From the NCBI GenBank assembly GCA_910585465.1, contig CAJUEW010000003.1, positions 62,001 to 126,000 of the forward strand: a stretch of 64,000 bases of DNA, written 5' to 3'. Numbering within the stretch: the stretch's first letter is position 1; every line of letters starts with the position of its first letter. Below, piece by piece: positions 26,722-35,730 of this stretch. Source of the stretch: an uncultured Lachnospiraceae bacterium (GTDB lineage: Bacteria; Bacillota; Clostridia; Lachnospirales; Lachnospiraceae). A model generated the notes under the pieces. The model searched no databases. It saw nothing but the letters and a program-made list of their open reading frames with translations, and was not told the origin of the DNA. The position numbers and the translations under genes were made by a program.

Positions 26722-27072
26722 TTAATTTAATTCTTCTTCGCCAACCAGTTCGTCATATTCCATGGAATCCAGCATTTCATCAAACGCTTCGGATGCAAGG
26801 GCATACTCTTCGTCGCTGTCAATATTATCAAGCTGCGGATTGCCGGAAGCATCCACCTGGTAACGGTACAGGAAAACCTCTCCATCCGAGTTTTCTCCGT
26901 TCTCATCCAGCGGAAGCAGGGCAATATATTCCTTTGCGCCTGCATCGAAGATACCGACAATTGCACACTCAAGAGTGGAATCATCATCCAGAGTTAAGGT
27001 TACCGTTACGCCGTCACCGCCGCAGGAGGCGCAGTCGCCGTTGCATTTTGTTTCGTCACATGTATTAGACAT
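26722..27072 (-). CDS. DUF1292 domain protein with Cys-rich N-terminus
   Basis: 116 residues; GAGGTTTT precedes the ATG on the minus strand. Residues ~22-95 match DUF1292 (ITLTLDDDSTLEC-type strand, then EYIALLPLDE and EVFLYRY). The first 20 residues hold four Cys in CDETKCNGDCASCGG, which could bind a metal. The tail is very acidic. DUF1292 proteins are abundant in Firmicutes, commonly small and acidic; function is unknown. Confidence 0.85.
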   Translation of the reverse strand: MSNTCDETKCNGDCASCGGDGVTVTLTLDDDSTLECAIVGIFDAGAKEYIALLPLDENGENSDGEVFLYRYQVDASGNPQLDNIDSDEEYALASEAFDEMLDSMEYDELVGEEELN

Positions 27073-27168
27073 TTGTAAAACCTCACATTCTTATAAATAT
27101 TTTCTGATTGTATGTACTATCAATGTATCAGAAAGCAGTCCTATTTGCAAGACCCGGCAGGACAAAAC

Positions 27169-27196
27169 TTGACTTTTACCTGTTTTTTTATACAAT
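27169..27196 (+). promoter_or_regulatory. promoter of the aminotransferase gene
   Basis: TTGACT (27169-27174), 16-base spacer, TACAAT (27191-27196). Confidence 0.65.
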
Positions 27197-27226
27197 TAAA
27201 AAATATATGGAAAGGAGTAAGGCATA

Positions 27227-28399
27227 ATGGATATAATATTTTCAAAAAGATCCCAAAGCATTGAGGAGGGGATCTTTTCTCTGCTGAATACAAAAAAAGA
27301 GGAGCTTTTAAAGGAAGGACGGACGGTATATAATTTTTCGGTGGGAACGCCGGACTTTCATCCTCCGTTACATATTATGGAGGCAATGCAGGAGGCATGT
27401 AAAGATCCGGATAATTATAAATATGCTTTAAGGGATAAACCAGAGCTGTTAAAGGCTGTGCAGGATTTTTACCGAAACAGGTTCGGCGTGGAACTGAAAA
27501 CGGGCCAGATCATGAGTATGTATGGTTCTCAGGAGGGAATGGCTCATATTGCTCTGGCACTCTGCGATCCGGGCGATACGCTTCTGGTTCCGAATCCGGG
27601 CTATCCGGTGTTCGGTATCGGGCCGGAACTGATGGGGGCAAAAAGTGTGTCCTATCCGCTTTATAAGAAAAATAATTTTCTCCCCGATTTTGAGGATATT
27701 CCAGAAGAGGATGCAGAGGCGGCAAAATATATGATTATTTCCTATCCTGCAAACCCGGTCTGTTCAGCGGCGGATGACAGCTTCTATGAGAGAGCTGTTG
27801 CTTTTGCCAAAAGGCATCATCTGATTCTTCTCCATGACAATGCCTATGCGGATCTGATCTACGGCGGAAGGAAGGGCAAATCCTTTTTGTCCTATCCGGG
27901 AGCTATGGAGGTGGGAGTGGAGTTCTATTCTCTGTCCAAATCCTATAATATGACAGGGATGAGGATTTCTTTTGCTGTGGGCAATGAAGAAGTGATCCGG
28001 AACTTTCAGAAGGTCCGCTCCCAGATTGACTACGGTATTTTTCTGCCGGTTCAGTACGCTGCAATCGCAGCTCTGACCGGTCCTCAGGAAAGTGTGGCAG
28101 AGCAGTGCAGGCTTTATGAAGAGCGGTGTCAGGCGCTCTGCCGGGGACTGAGCAGGATTGGGTGGGAGGTTCCGGACGGACAGGGAACCATGTTTGTCTG
28201 GGCGCCGATTCCGAAAAATTATACGAGCAGCGAAAGGTTTGCCATGGATCTGATGGACCAGGCGGGAGTTATCGCGGTGCCGGGTACGGCATTCGGAGAT
28301 CTGGGAGAGGGCTATGTGCGATTTGCTCTTGTATATCCGGTGGAAACGATTGAAAAAGCCGTTCGGGCGATTGAGGAAAGCGGTATTTTAAGAATATGA
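27227..28399 (+). CDS. PLP-dependent class I/II aminotransferase
   Basis: 390 residues. Fold type I signatures are clear: NPGYPVFGIG (about 124), SYPANPVCSAADD, the YADLIYGG segment, the PLP lysine in SLSKSYNMTGMRISFAVG (about residue 243) and a C-terminal GYVRFALV with the substrate Arg. Closest in style to LL-diaminopimelate aminotransferase/AlaT-like enzymes, but substrate cannot be read from sequence. ATG follows GGAAAGGAG. The YdcF gene starts within its stop codon (ATGA overlap). Confidence 0.9.
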   Translation: MDIIFSKRSQSIEEGIFSLLNTKKEELLKEGRTVYNFSVGTPDFHPPLHIMEAMQEACKDPDNYKYALRDKPELLKAVQDFYRNRFGVELKTGQIMSMYGSQEGMAHIALALCDPGDTLLVPNPGYPVFGIGPELMGAKSVSYPLYKKNNFLPDFEDIPEEDAEAAKYMIISYPANPVCSAADDSFYERAVAFAKRHHLILLHDNAYADLIYGGRKGKSFLSYPGAMEVGVEFYSLSKSYNMTGMRISFAVGNEEVIRNFQKVRSQIDYGIFLPVQYAAIAALTGPQESVAEQCRLYEERCQALCRGLSRIGWEVPDGQGTMFVWAPIPKNYTSSERFAMDLMDQAGVIAVPGTAFGDLGEGYVRFALVYPVETIEKAVRAIEESGILRI

Positions 28400-28974
28400 G
28401 TTTTGTAGATGAGTACACAAATTTTATATTTCTGGAGGATCAGTTAGAGCCGGCGGATATTATTTTCATTCCGGGGTCAGACCAGGGGGCTCTGGCCCGC
28501 AGAGCAGCCGGGCTTTGGAAGGAAGGATATGCCCCGGTGCTTCTGCCTTCGGGAAAATATGGAAAGCTTACGGGACACTTTACCGGAGAGCCTGGATTTA
28601 AGACTGAGTGGGAATATTTCCGCCATATTCTGATAACGGAGGGGGTTCCTGAGGAGGCTGTATGGAAGGAAGACCAGGCTGCCTTTACTTATGAAAATGC
28701 CCTGCGCTCCAGAGAAGTGACGGACAGGGCAGGGCTTACGGTGCGAAAAGCGATCCTCTGCTGCCAGGCGTACCACGCCAGACGCGCAAAGCTGTATTAT
28801 CAGGTCTGTTTTCCGGAAACAGAGCTTCTGGTCTGCCCGGTGGTGACAAAAGACGTGAGCCGGGACAACTGGTTTTTAAAGGAGGAATCCATCCGTCTGG
28901 TTCTGGATGAAATGAAACGCTGCGGGACGCAGTTTCATGAGATTTTTCTGGAGCACAGAAAACAGAGTCTTTGA
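28396..28974 (+). CDS. YdcF/DUF218 family protein
   Basis: 192 residues, no membrane helix. The DUF218 fold shows as ADIIFIPGSDQGALARRAA, LLPSGKYGK, the acidic QAAFTYENALRS helix and AILCCQAYHARRAKLYY. E. coli YdcF binds S-adenosylmethionine; membrane forms (SanA/ElyC) act on envelope. This cytosolic form has no assigned role. Translationally coupled to the aminotransferase by a 4-base overlap. Confidence 0.87.
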   Translation: MSFVDEYTNFIFLEDQLEPADIIFIPGSDQGALARRAAGLWKEGYAPVLLPSGKYGKLTGHFTGEPGFKTEWEYFRHILITEGVPEEAVWKEDQAAFTYENALRSREVTDRAGLTVRKAILCCQAYHARRAKLYYQVCFPETELLVCPVVTKDVSRDNWFLKEESIRLVLDEMKRCGTQFHEIFLEHRKQSL

Positions 28975-29006
28975 GTTTAATAAGAATTCGACGGGAAAAA
29001 GGAAGC

Positions 29007-29031
29007 AAAAAAGAGGCAGATGCCTCTTTTT
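29007..29031. terminator. bidirectional terminator
   Basis: The palindrome AAAAAGAGGCA/TGCCTCTTTTT (29008-29018 and 29021-29031) separates YdcF (+) and the FadR-type gene (-); T runs exist in both directions. Confidence 0.9.
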
Positions 29032-29046
29032 CAGAACTTCCTTTTT

Positions 29047-29766
29047 TTATTTGTCCTGAAGATTCTGCAGTACAGACCAGGTGTCCACGGAGTCTGTAAT
29101 TGCTTCGTCAATCAATTCATAATTTCGGGTTTCAATCACATCCAGAATGTGTTTATGTACCTGATAGACAAATTCTCCCTTCTGCTTGCGGTGGGTAATT
29201 GCTATGGAGGGTTCCATAAATTCCATTACAAAATTATATATTCGTTCGATCAAAAGATTTTTTGTGCAGCTTCCAAGCAGGCGATGGAATTCCATATCAT
29301 TTTCCTTAAGCTGATCCGGGGACGCGCCTTCCTTCATCATTTTTTCCAGAGCTTCCAGATTTTTCTTCAGGGCGGCCCGTTCGGGCTCGTTGCTGTCATA
29401 ATGCTTCAGAACCAGCTCCAGTACATCAATCTCAAATATGTGACGAAATTCGTACAGGTTTTCAATATCCGGATTAGAGACAAAGAAGCTGAAAAGGAGG
29501 GAGTCCATCAGCGAATTTCCCGGTGTCTCGCAGACATAGGTTCCGTTTCCCACTCGAATGTCAATCAATCCAAAGGCGGAGAGAATCTTCATGGCTTCGC
29601 GGACAGAACCTCTGCTGACTCCCATCCCTTCTGAAATTTCAAGCTCATTGGGAAGACGATCACCGGGCTTTAGCTTTCTCTCTATTAAAAGCTGTTTAAT
29701 ATTGTTGACAACGATGTCAACAGCAGATTCCCTTTTGTTTGATTGAAATAAATTGTTAAAGTCCAT
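29047..29766 (-). CDS. GntR/FadR family transcriptional regulator
   Basis: 239 residues from the ATG that follows GGAGG on the minus strand; the longer frame would start with TTG inside that site. An N-terminal winged helix (KPGDRLPNELEISEGMGVSRGSVREAM, given here by its core GVSRGSVREAMKIL) and an all-helical FCD domain (about 95-225) with Asp/His metal ligands (EIDVLELV, DMEFHRLLG) define the FadR group, which usually senses carboxylic or sugar acids. It is divergent from the TRAP transporter and catabolic genes and very likely represses them. Confidence 0.92.
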   Translation of the reverse strand: MDFNNLFQSNKRESAVDIVVNNIKQLLIERKLKPGDRLPNELEISEGMGVSRGSVREAMKILSAFGLIDIRVGNGTYVCETPGNSLMDSLLFSFFVSNPDIENLYEFRHIFEIDVLELVLKHYDSNEPERAALKKNLEALEKMMKEGASPDQLKENDMEFHRLLGSCTKNLLIERIYNFVMEFMEPSIAITHRKQKGEFVYQVHKHILDVIETRNYELIDEAITDSVDTWSVLQNLQDK

Positions 29767-29929
29767 CTGAGTTAAAGCCTCCAAAAAACTACCTTTTATT
29801 TTACTACAAAAGATGGAGGGATGTCAAAGGGTTGTTCAAACTATTAGAAATAATTAACAATTTTACAGGACAAAATTTGTCTATGATTAACAAAAACGAT
29901 TGTGAAAAAAACAACGTTTATAGAATCTA

Positions 29930-29980
29930 TTGACAAATCATACAATAAATGATATACATTAAACATCAGATGATTAATGT
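29930..29980 (+). promoter_or_regulatory. promoter and candidate operator of the TRAP operon
   Basis: TTGACA (29930-29935), 17-base spacer, TATACA (29953-29958). An inverted repeat ACATTAA (29956-29962) / TTAATGT (29974-29980) starts inside the -10 box and covers the transcription start, a typical repressor position for the divergently encoded FadR-type protein. Confidence 0.65.
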
Positions 29981-30008
29981 TTCAGAAAAACAAAAAGGAG
30001 AGAGAAAG

Positions 30009-31094
30009 ATGAAAAGAAAATTAACAGCAGTTTTACTGGGGCTCAGCCTTGTGGCGTCGTTAACCGCATGTGGAGGAGCAAAAGAGGAGTCGGCAGGCAG
30101 CCAGGCAGCAGCTCCGGCAGCTCCGGCGGCAGATTCCTCAGCAGCAGAGACTGAAGAATCCGCAGACACCTTGATGGGCGCAGATTCTGCAACTGTACGT
30201 TTTAAAGTAGGTACTACGACTGCTCCGGAAGGACATTATGTAAAAGGCCTTATCGAAATGCAGTCTCTTCTGGAGGAGTACAGTGAAGGTGAGATGACTC
30301 TTGATATCTATCCGAACTCCCAGCTCGGCAACGAGAGAGACATGATGGAGAATGTAGGTATGGGTGTACAGGAAATGTGTCTGGTATCCACCGGCCCGAT
30401 TCCGAACTTTGTGGCGGACTTCGCGGCGCTTGACCTTCCTTATCTGTTTGAAACCGCAGAGGATGCATACGCAGTGCTGGACGGTGAAATCGGACAGAAC
30501 CTGTTAGGACAGCTTGGAACTCAGGGCATTGTCGGCCTTGGCTTCTGGGAGAACGGCTTCCGCGATGTAACCAACAATACAAAAGAGGTTGTTACTCCTG
30601 AGGATTTAAGCGGAATGAAGATTCGTACCATGGAAAACAACGTACATATTGCAACCTATGAAGCTCTCGGCGCAACCGCAACTCCAATGGCATGGGGTGA
30701 GATTTTCACCGCACTGCAGCAGGGTACGGTAGACGGACAGGAAAACCCGATCGCTATCATTGAATCTGCAAAAGTATATGAAGTTCAGAAATACTGCTCC
30801 ATGATCGACCTGTTCTATTCTCCATGTGTTCTGATGATCAGCCAGAGTATTTATGATGGTCTGAGCGACACACAGAAGGATGCGCTGACAAAAGCAGCAA
30901 ACGAAGCAAAAACATATCAGAGAGAGTACAGCCAGAATTACAATGCAGACGCTATTAAGACAATGGAGGAAGCAGGCGTAACTGTAACAGAAGTAGACAA
31001 GGAAGTATGGAAGTCTGCAATTAATTACGATGATATTATTTCCAAATCCGGTCTGAAGGTAGATCAGGCATTATTGGATGAGCTTCTGAAATAA
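30009..31094 (+). CDS. dctP: TRAP transporter substrate-binding lipoprotein (DctP family)
   Basis: 361 residues from ATG 30009 after AAGGAG. A lipoprotein signal ends at Cys21 (LTAC), followed by an Ala/Ser/Glu linker to about 58. The DctP domain then shows the standard features: the FKVGTTTAPEGHYVKGL opening, a GNERDMMENV segment, LDLPYLF, and the MKIRTMENNVH-type strand with the carboxylate-binding Arg, then AMAWGEIFTALQQGTVDGQENP-type helix (core GEIFTALQQGTVDGQE). It captures an organic acid, plausibly a sugar acid, outside the cell and delivers it to DctQM. Confidence 0.93.
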   Translation: MKRKLTAVLLGLSLVASLTACGGAKEESAGSQAAAPAAPAADSSAAETEESADTLMGADSATVRFKVGTTTAPEGHYVKGLIEMQSLLEEYSEGEMTLDIYPNSQLGNERDMMENVGMGVQEMCLVSTGPIPNFVADFAALDLPYLFETAEDAYAVLDGEIGQNLLGQLGTQGIVGLGFWENGFRDVTNNTKEVVTPEDLSGMKIRTMENNVHIATYEALGATATPMAWGEIFTALQQGTVDGQENPIAIIESAKVYEVQKYCSMIDLFYSPCVLMISQSIYDGLSDTQKDALTKAANEAKTYQREYSQNYNADAIKTMEEAGVTVTEVDKEVWKSAINYDDIISKSGLKVDQALLDELLK

Positions 31095-31149
31095 AACAGA
31101 GCTTTCTGAACCGAATAAACAAAAACCCGCAGACGAAAGGACAGAGTAA

Positions 31150-31638
31150 ATGGAAAAATTTTTTGCAGGGCTTAAAAAAGCGGAAGAAATTCTGCTGGTG
31201 GTTTTGATGGTCATCATGTGTGTGATTATCTTCATCGCAACAGTAGCCCGTTTTACGAATCTGTTTGTCATTAGCTGGGCGGAGGAGCTGGCAAGGTACT
31301 GTATGATATGGATCATCTTCCTTGGAATCGGCGTTGCCGCTCAGAACGGGGAACACTTCTGTGTGGAAGCACTGAACCTGTTCCTCCCGAAAAAGGTATT
31401 GAATATTATCAGCGCACTGGACGCAGTGCTGGTTATCGCATTTAACCTGGTTGCATCTTACTTCGGTATCATGATTGTACAGAAGCAGATGGCAGGTGGC
31501 CAGATTACCCCCAGCCTTAACTGGCCTATGTGGATTATTTATCTTGCAATTCCCATCGGGCTGGTGCTGATGGCAGTATCCTATGCATATTTCACGTTTA
31601 AAAAGGTTACGGCAAAGGACGAGGAGGTGGAAGCATGA
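31150..31638 (+). CDS. dctQ: TRAP transporter small permease (DctQ family)
   Basis: 162 residues, four membrane helices. The hallmark RFTNLFVISWAEELARY and the WIIFLGIGVAAQNGEHF segment are present. It forms the membrane unit with DctM. The stop overlaps the dctM start by 4 bases. Confidence 0.93.
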   Translation: MEKFFAGLKKAEEILLVVLMVIMCVIIFIATVARFTNLFVISWAEELARYCMIWIIFLGIGVAAQNGEHFCVEALNLFLPKKVLNIISALDAVLVIAFNLVASYFGIMIVQKQMAGGQITPSLNWPMWIIYLAIPIGLVLMAVSYAYFTFKKVTAKDEEVEA

Positions 31639-32915
31639 TAGGAATTTTGTTTGGTATTTTATTTTTGATGCTGGTTCTTGGAGTGCCTATCGCTATCTGC
31701 CTTGGAATTGCAGTATGTGTGGCAATCGCGGCAAGCGGGAATTTTAACCTGTTCCCGGCAGTGGCACAGCGAATGTTTACCCAGGCAGATAACTTTACCC
31801 TGATGGCTGTCCCGTTCTTCATTCTGGCCGGAAACATTATGGAGAAAGGTGGAATTTCCAAACGTCTGATTGACTTTATCGAGATTCTGCTTCGTAAAAT
31901 TCCGGGACGTCTGTCCTGTATCACAGTCGTAGCTTCCGCGTTCTTCGGCGCTATTTCCGGTTCCAATCCGGCTACTGTAGCAGCTATCGGCGGTATTACC
32001 GTACCGCGTATGAAGGAAAAGGGCTATCCGAAGGATGTGGCAGCGGCAGTTGCAGCCTCCGGCGGAACCCTGGGAGTAGTTATTCCGCCGAGTATCCCGA
32101 TGGTTACTTATGCGGTAACTGCATCCGTATCGGTAGGCACTATGTTTCTGGCTGGAGTTGTGCCGGGAATCCTTCTGGCAGTCGTGCTTGTGGGAACCAA
32201 CATCTTCCTGTGCAGCAAATATGACAGTGCCGAGACCGGCAAGATCAGCATGAAACAGGTTTTAGTATCCTTTAAGGAGGCGCTGCTGGCAATTTTCATG
32301 CCGGTCATCATCCTGGGAGGAATCTACGGAGGACTGTTCACTCCTACCGAATCCGCTGCCGTGGCATGTGTGTATGCATTTATTATCAGTGTTTTTGTAT
32401 ATAAAGAGCTGACAGTTGCCCAGGTATATGAGATCTTTAAAAAATCAGCGGTAAGCTCCGCGGTGGTACTGTTTGTAGTAAGCCTTTCTGCTCCGTTCGC
32501 ATGGTTTATGACGAACCAGAATATACCGACCCTGATTGCTACCAGTGTTCTTGGCCTGTTCAGCAATAAAGTAGCGCTGCTGCTTATGATCAATCTGATC
32601 CTGCTGTTCCTGGGATGTTTCCTGGAGACACAGTCCATTATCCTTCTGGTAACTCCGATCCTTCTGCCAATCGCGACTTCCCTCGGGCTGTCTCCGATTG
32701 CACTTGGTATCATTATTATTATCAATACATCTATCGGTATGATTACGCCGCCGATGGCCGTAAACCTGTTCGTGGCAACCGGAATTGCCGGATGCTCCAT
32801 CGGCCAAATCAGTAAGCGCATTATTCCGTATATGGTAGTTGAGATTGTAACACTGCTGCTTATGACATTTGTTCCGTCCATCATCACATGGCTGCCAAGT
32901 ATTGCGGGCATGTAA
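31635..32915 (+). CDS. dctM: TRAP transporter large permease (DctM family)
   Basis: 426 residues, about twelve membrane helices. Family motifs: VPFFILAGNIMEKGGIS, SAFFGAISGSNPATVAAIG, VPRMKEKGY, GGTLGVVIPPSIPMV, and a second half with ITPPMAVNLFV. It couples sodium influx to uptake of the substrate bound by DctP. Confidence 0.95.
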   Translation: MIGILFGILFLMLVLGVPIAICLGIAVCVAIAASGNFNLFPAVAQRMFTQADNFTLMAVPFFILAGNIMEKGGISKRLIDFIEILLRKIPGRLSCITVVASAFFGAISGSNPATVAAIGGITVPRMKEKGYPKDVAAAVAASGGTLGVVIPPSIPMVTYAVTASVSVGTMFLAGVVPGILLAVVLVGTNIFLCSKYDSAETGKISMKQVLVSFKEALLAIFMPVIILGGIYGGLFTPTESAAVACVYAFIISVFVYKELTVAQVYEIFKKSAVSSAVVLFVVSLSAPFAWFMTNQNIPTLIATSVLGLFSNKVALLLMINLILLFLGCFLETQSIILLVTPILLPIATSLGLSPIALGIIIIINTSIGMITPPMAVNLFVATGIAGCSIGQISKRIIPYMVVEIVTLLLMTFVPSIITWLPSIAGM

Positions 32916-32941
32916 AAAATAAAATCCTCAGGAGGTCAGAA

Positions 32942-33766
32942 ATGAACACAACAGAATTAAAACAAATGGCAAATCATCTGCGCTTTGTAGCCGTAGACAT
33001 GGTCTACAAAGGAAAGGACGGACATCCGGGTCCGGCATTATCCATTGCTGATATTGTAACCACACTCTATTTCGACGAGATGAGAGTGGACCCGAAGAAT
33101 CCGGAATGGGAGGACAGAGACCGTTTTATCCTTTCCAAAGGTCATGCATGCCCGATTTGGTATGCGGCGCTTTCCGAAAAAGGCTTTTTCGGTGAGAAGG
33201 TAGAGGACTTCAAGCTTCGTGCGCTGGGCAGCAAATTTCAGGGGCATCCGACGATGCAGAAAACCAAAGGCGTGGATATGACATCCGGTTCTCTTGGAAA
33301 CGGCATCGCTATCGGAGCCGGTATGGCCCTGGGCGGAAAGCATATGAAGAAAGATTTCAATGTATTCGTTATCGTTGGCGACGGCGAGCTTCAGGAAGGT
33401 ATCTGCTGGGAAGGCATTAATACAGCGGCAGCTCATAAACTGGACAATCTGATCGTATTTGCCGACAGAAACGGCTGGCAGAGCGGCGGTTCTGTAGAGG
33501 ATACCCAGGGTTCCAATAATATCGCTGAGAGATTCGCGGCATTCCAGTGGGACGTACAGGAAATCGACGGACACGATATTGACGCGATTAAGACGGCCAT
33601 CGCAAACGCAAAGGCAGCAAAAGGAAAACCAAGTGTAATCGTCTGCGACTGCGTAAAAGGAAAAGGTCTGTCCTTCATGGAGAATGACAACGCATGGCAC
33701 AAAGGAGTTCCGACCGACGAGCAGTATGAGACTGCAAAGAAAGAATTATTAGGAGGTGCACAGTAA
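32942..33766 (+). CDS. transketolase, N-terminal (TPP-binding) subunit, first copy
   Basis: 274 residues from ATG 32942 behind AGGAGG. It holds only the N-terminal half of transketolase: KGKDGHPGPALSIADI, ILSKGHA, the GSLGNGIAIGAGMALG region and the TPP/metal motif VGDGELQEG...N (about 135-165). The substrate loop reads GHPGPALS, whereas the second copy has GHPGGSLS, so substrate use may differ. Two-subunit transketolases occur widely in Clostridia. The next gene starts in the stop codon and supplies the C-terminal half. Located in the FadR/TRAP cluster, so probably specialised. Confidence 0.93.
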   Translation: MNTTELKQMANHLRFVAVDMVYKGKDGHPGPALSIADIVTTLYFDEMRVDPKNPEWEDRDRFILSKGHACPIWYAALSEKGFFGEKVEDFKLRALGSKFQGHPTMQKTKGVDMTSGSLGNGIAIGAGMALGGKHMKKDFNVFVIVGDGELQEGICWEGINTAAAHKLDNLIVFADRNGWQSGGSVEDTQGSNNIAERFAAFQWDVQEIDGHDIDAIKTAIANAKAAKGKPSVIVCDCVKGKGLSFMENDNAWHKGVPTDEQYETAKKELLGGAQ

Positions 33767-34695
33767 TGGCAGATTTCAAAGGAACAAGAGAGGCATTTGC
33801 CCAGGCTATTATCGACCTGGCACAGGACAATGATAAGATTATGTTCGTATCTCCTGACTCACTTAAAGCAATGAGAGCAACCAAATTTGCAGAGCTGTAT
33901 CCGGATCAGTACGTAGAGGTGGGAATCGCGGAGCAGGCAGCCGTTGCGACAGCAGCAGGTCTTGCGGCAACCGGATGCACCCCGTTCGTAGGAACCTATG
34001 CAGGCTTTATGACTATGCGTGCATGTGAGCAGATGCGTACCTTCGTGGCATATCCGGAATTAAATGTAAAATTTGTAGGTATTAACTCCGGACTTCTCGG
34101 CGGAGAGCGCGAGGGAGTTACCCACCAGTTCTATGAGGATCTGGGAATTCTCTCCAATATTCCGAACTTCACCATTTTCACACCTGCAGACGGTCCGCAG
34201 ACCTATCATGCGGTAAAAGCAGCGGCAGAGGTTGACGGTCCTGTCTATGTAAGAGCAGGAAGCGGAAGAGAAGCAGATGTATATGAAAAAGATGTTCCAT
34301 TCAGCATGGACGGAATCCGTATCTTAAAAGAGTACGGCGATGATGTGCTTCTTCTGTCCAGCGGATTTGTTCTGGACCGGGTACTGAAGGCAGCAGAGCT
34401 CTTAAAGGAGCAGGGTGTGGGAGTAACCGTAGGCGATATCAACATCATTAATCCAAAGGATCCGTCCAAGGTCATTGAAGCGATTAAAAAAGCAAAGAAA
34501 ATTGTTACTGTGGAAGACCACAATGTAAACGGAGGAATGGGTGCATATATCAGCAAGCTGGTAGTGGAAAATGATCCGAAGCTTGTAAAACGCATGGGAC
34601 TTACCACCTTCGGAGAATCCGGTCCTGCGAAGGAACTGGCGGATCACTATGGACTGTCTCCGGAAAATATCGCAAAGACCGTAAAGGAAATGTAA
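33766..34695 (+). CDS. transketolase, C-terminal subunit, first copy
   Basis: 309 residues. The pyrimidine-binding domain (about 1-160, with VEVGIAEQAAVATAAGLAATG-type signature, core EVGIAEQAAV, and FVGTYAGFMTMRACEQ) includes the Glu that activates TPP. The transketolase C-terminal domain follows (about 185-305; VVTVEDHNVNGGMGAY-like core EDHNVNGGMG). Overlaps the N-terminal subunit gene by one base, ensuring equal synthesis. Confidence 0.93.
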   Translation: MADFKGTREAFAQAIIDLAQDNDKIMFVSPDSLKAMRATKFAELYPDQYVEVGIAEQAAVATAAGLAATGCTPFVGTYAGFMTMRACEQMRTFVAYPELNVKFVGINSGLLGGEREGVTHQFYEDLGILSNIPNFTIFTPADGPQTYHAVKAAAEVDGPVYVRAGSGREADVYEKDVPFSMDGIRILKEYGDDVLLLSSGFVLDRVLKAAELLKEQGVGVTVGDINIINPKDPSKVIEAIKKAKKIVTVEDHNVNGGMGAYISKLVVENDPKLVKRMGLTTFGESGPAKELADHYGLSPENIAKTVKEM

Positions 34696-34723
34696 TACAT
34701 AGAAAGAAAGGAAGTAATAAATC

Positions 34724-35584
34724 ATGAGCAAAATCAGCGTAGCAGTTATTGGCGCAGGCGGAAAAATGGGAACCCGTACCAGCCGTAATCTTGCAAAGAA
34801 CACAGAGAAATATGATCTGATGCTGGTGGAGAATGCACCTAAGGGAATTGAAAGCATTCATGAGAGAGGGCTTGAAGTAACCCCCATTGAGGAGGCACTT
34901 GAGAAAGCACAGGTAGTAATCTTTGCAGTACCGGATACCCTGATCAAAAAATTGTCTGCCATCTATGTACCACAGTTAAAGGCAGGTACCGGATTTCTGA
35001 TTCTGGATCCGGCGGCAGCGGTTGCAAAGGAGCTGTCCTTAAGAGATGACTGTACTTTCGGTGTTGCACATCCGTGCCATCCGTCCTATTTCCTGGATCA
35101 GGACACATTAGAGGCGCGTATGGACCGTTTCGGCGGCGACGGCGGAAAACAGGACATCGTTATGAGTAAAATCTGCGGCGATGATCAGGTATTCGCACTG
35201 ATGCAGGAGACTGCAAGAGATATGTACGCAGCAGAGCATGCATATGTTATGACTTCCGAACAGATTGCCTTCCTGGAGCCGACTCTGGTGGAGCTGCTTG
35301 GCGCAACCTGTCTGTATGCAATGGCTGAGACTGTGGATGAAGCAGAGAGAAGAGGAATCAACCGTGACGCGGCTGTATCCTTCCTGACCGGACACATCTA
35401 TAATTTAAGCGCAAACTTCCTTGGCTATATTCCGGGGAAACCGCCTGTTTCTGATGCGTGCAAAGTTGCAATCGGTCTCGGCAACAGACTGGTACTGCGG
35501 GATGACTGGAAAGAGATCTGGAAGGACGAGGTTCTGGATAAGGTTATCGCAACCATGCTTCATCCGGAAGATCCGCAGATTTAA
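34724..35584 (+). CDS. PGDH_C/ApnO-like NAD(P)-dependent dehydrogenase
   Basis: 286 residues. N-terminal Rossmann domain (VAVIGAGGKMGTRTSRNL; VIFAVPDTLI) and a helical C-terminal domain typical of the phosphogluconate-dehydrogenase-like PGDH_C family, with AHPCHPSYF (about 109-117) and KPPVSDACKVAIG. The D-apionate oxidoisomerase ApnO belongs to this family, by my recollection, so oxidation or isomerising oxidation of a branched or short sugar acid is plausible. The exact substrate is not known. Within the TRAP/transketolase operon it is the candidate first catabolic step. Confidence 0.7.
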   Translation: MSKISVAVIGAGGKMGTRTSRNLAKNTEKYDLMLVENAPKGIESIHERGLEVTPIEEALEKAQVVIFAVPDTLIKKLSAIYVPQLKAGTGFLILDPAAAVAKELSLRDDCTFGVAHPCHPSYFLDQDTLEARMDRFGGDGGKQDIVMSKICGDDQVFALMQETARDMYAAEHAYVMTSEQIAFLEPTLVELLGATCLYAMAETVDEAERRGINRDAAVSFLTGHIYNLSANFLGYIPGKPPVSDACKVAIGLGNRLVLRDDWKEIWKDEVLDKVIATMLHPEDPQI

Positions 35585-35631
35585 TATATTAAACTGCACA
35601 CTGAATCAAAAAAAGTAAAACCTTGTTTGCG

Positions 35632-35695
35632 AAAAATTCACTGCCATGAATTTTTGGGAATATCCCTGCTCCTCCTTATGGCGCAGGGATATTTC
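35632..35695 (+). other. two tandem hairpins between ApnO-like and hydroxyacid dehydrogenase genes
   Basis: AAAAATTCA/TGAATTTTT (35632-35655) is followed by GGAATATCCCTGC/GCAGGGATATTTC (35657-35695). Neither has a clear T tail beyond its own arm. They may fine-tune read-through or protect the upstream mRNA end. Confidence 0.55.
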
Positions 35696-35730
35696 GCACA
35701 TAAAGCTGCTGTAAAAAGGAGAATGAAAAT

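Noticed and set aside
29020..29634. 204-codon plus-strand frame over the FadR-type gene
   Set aside because: Antisense shadow; the minus strand has full FadR homology and a good ribosome site.
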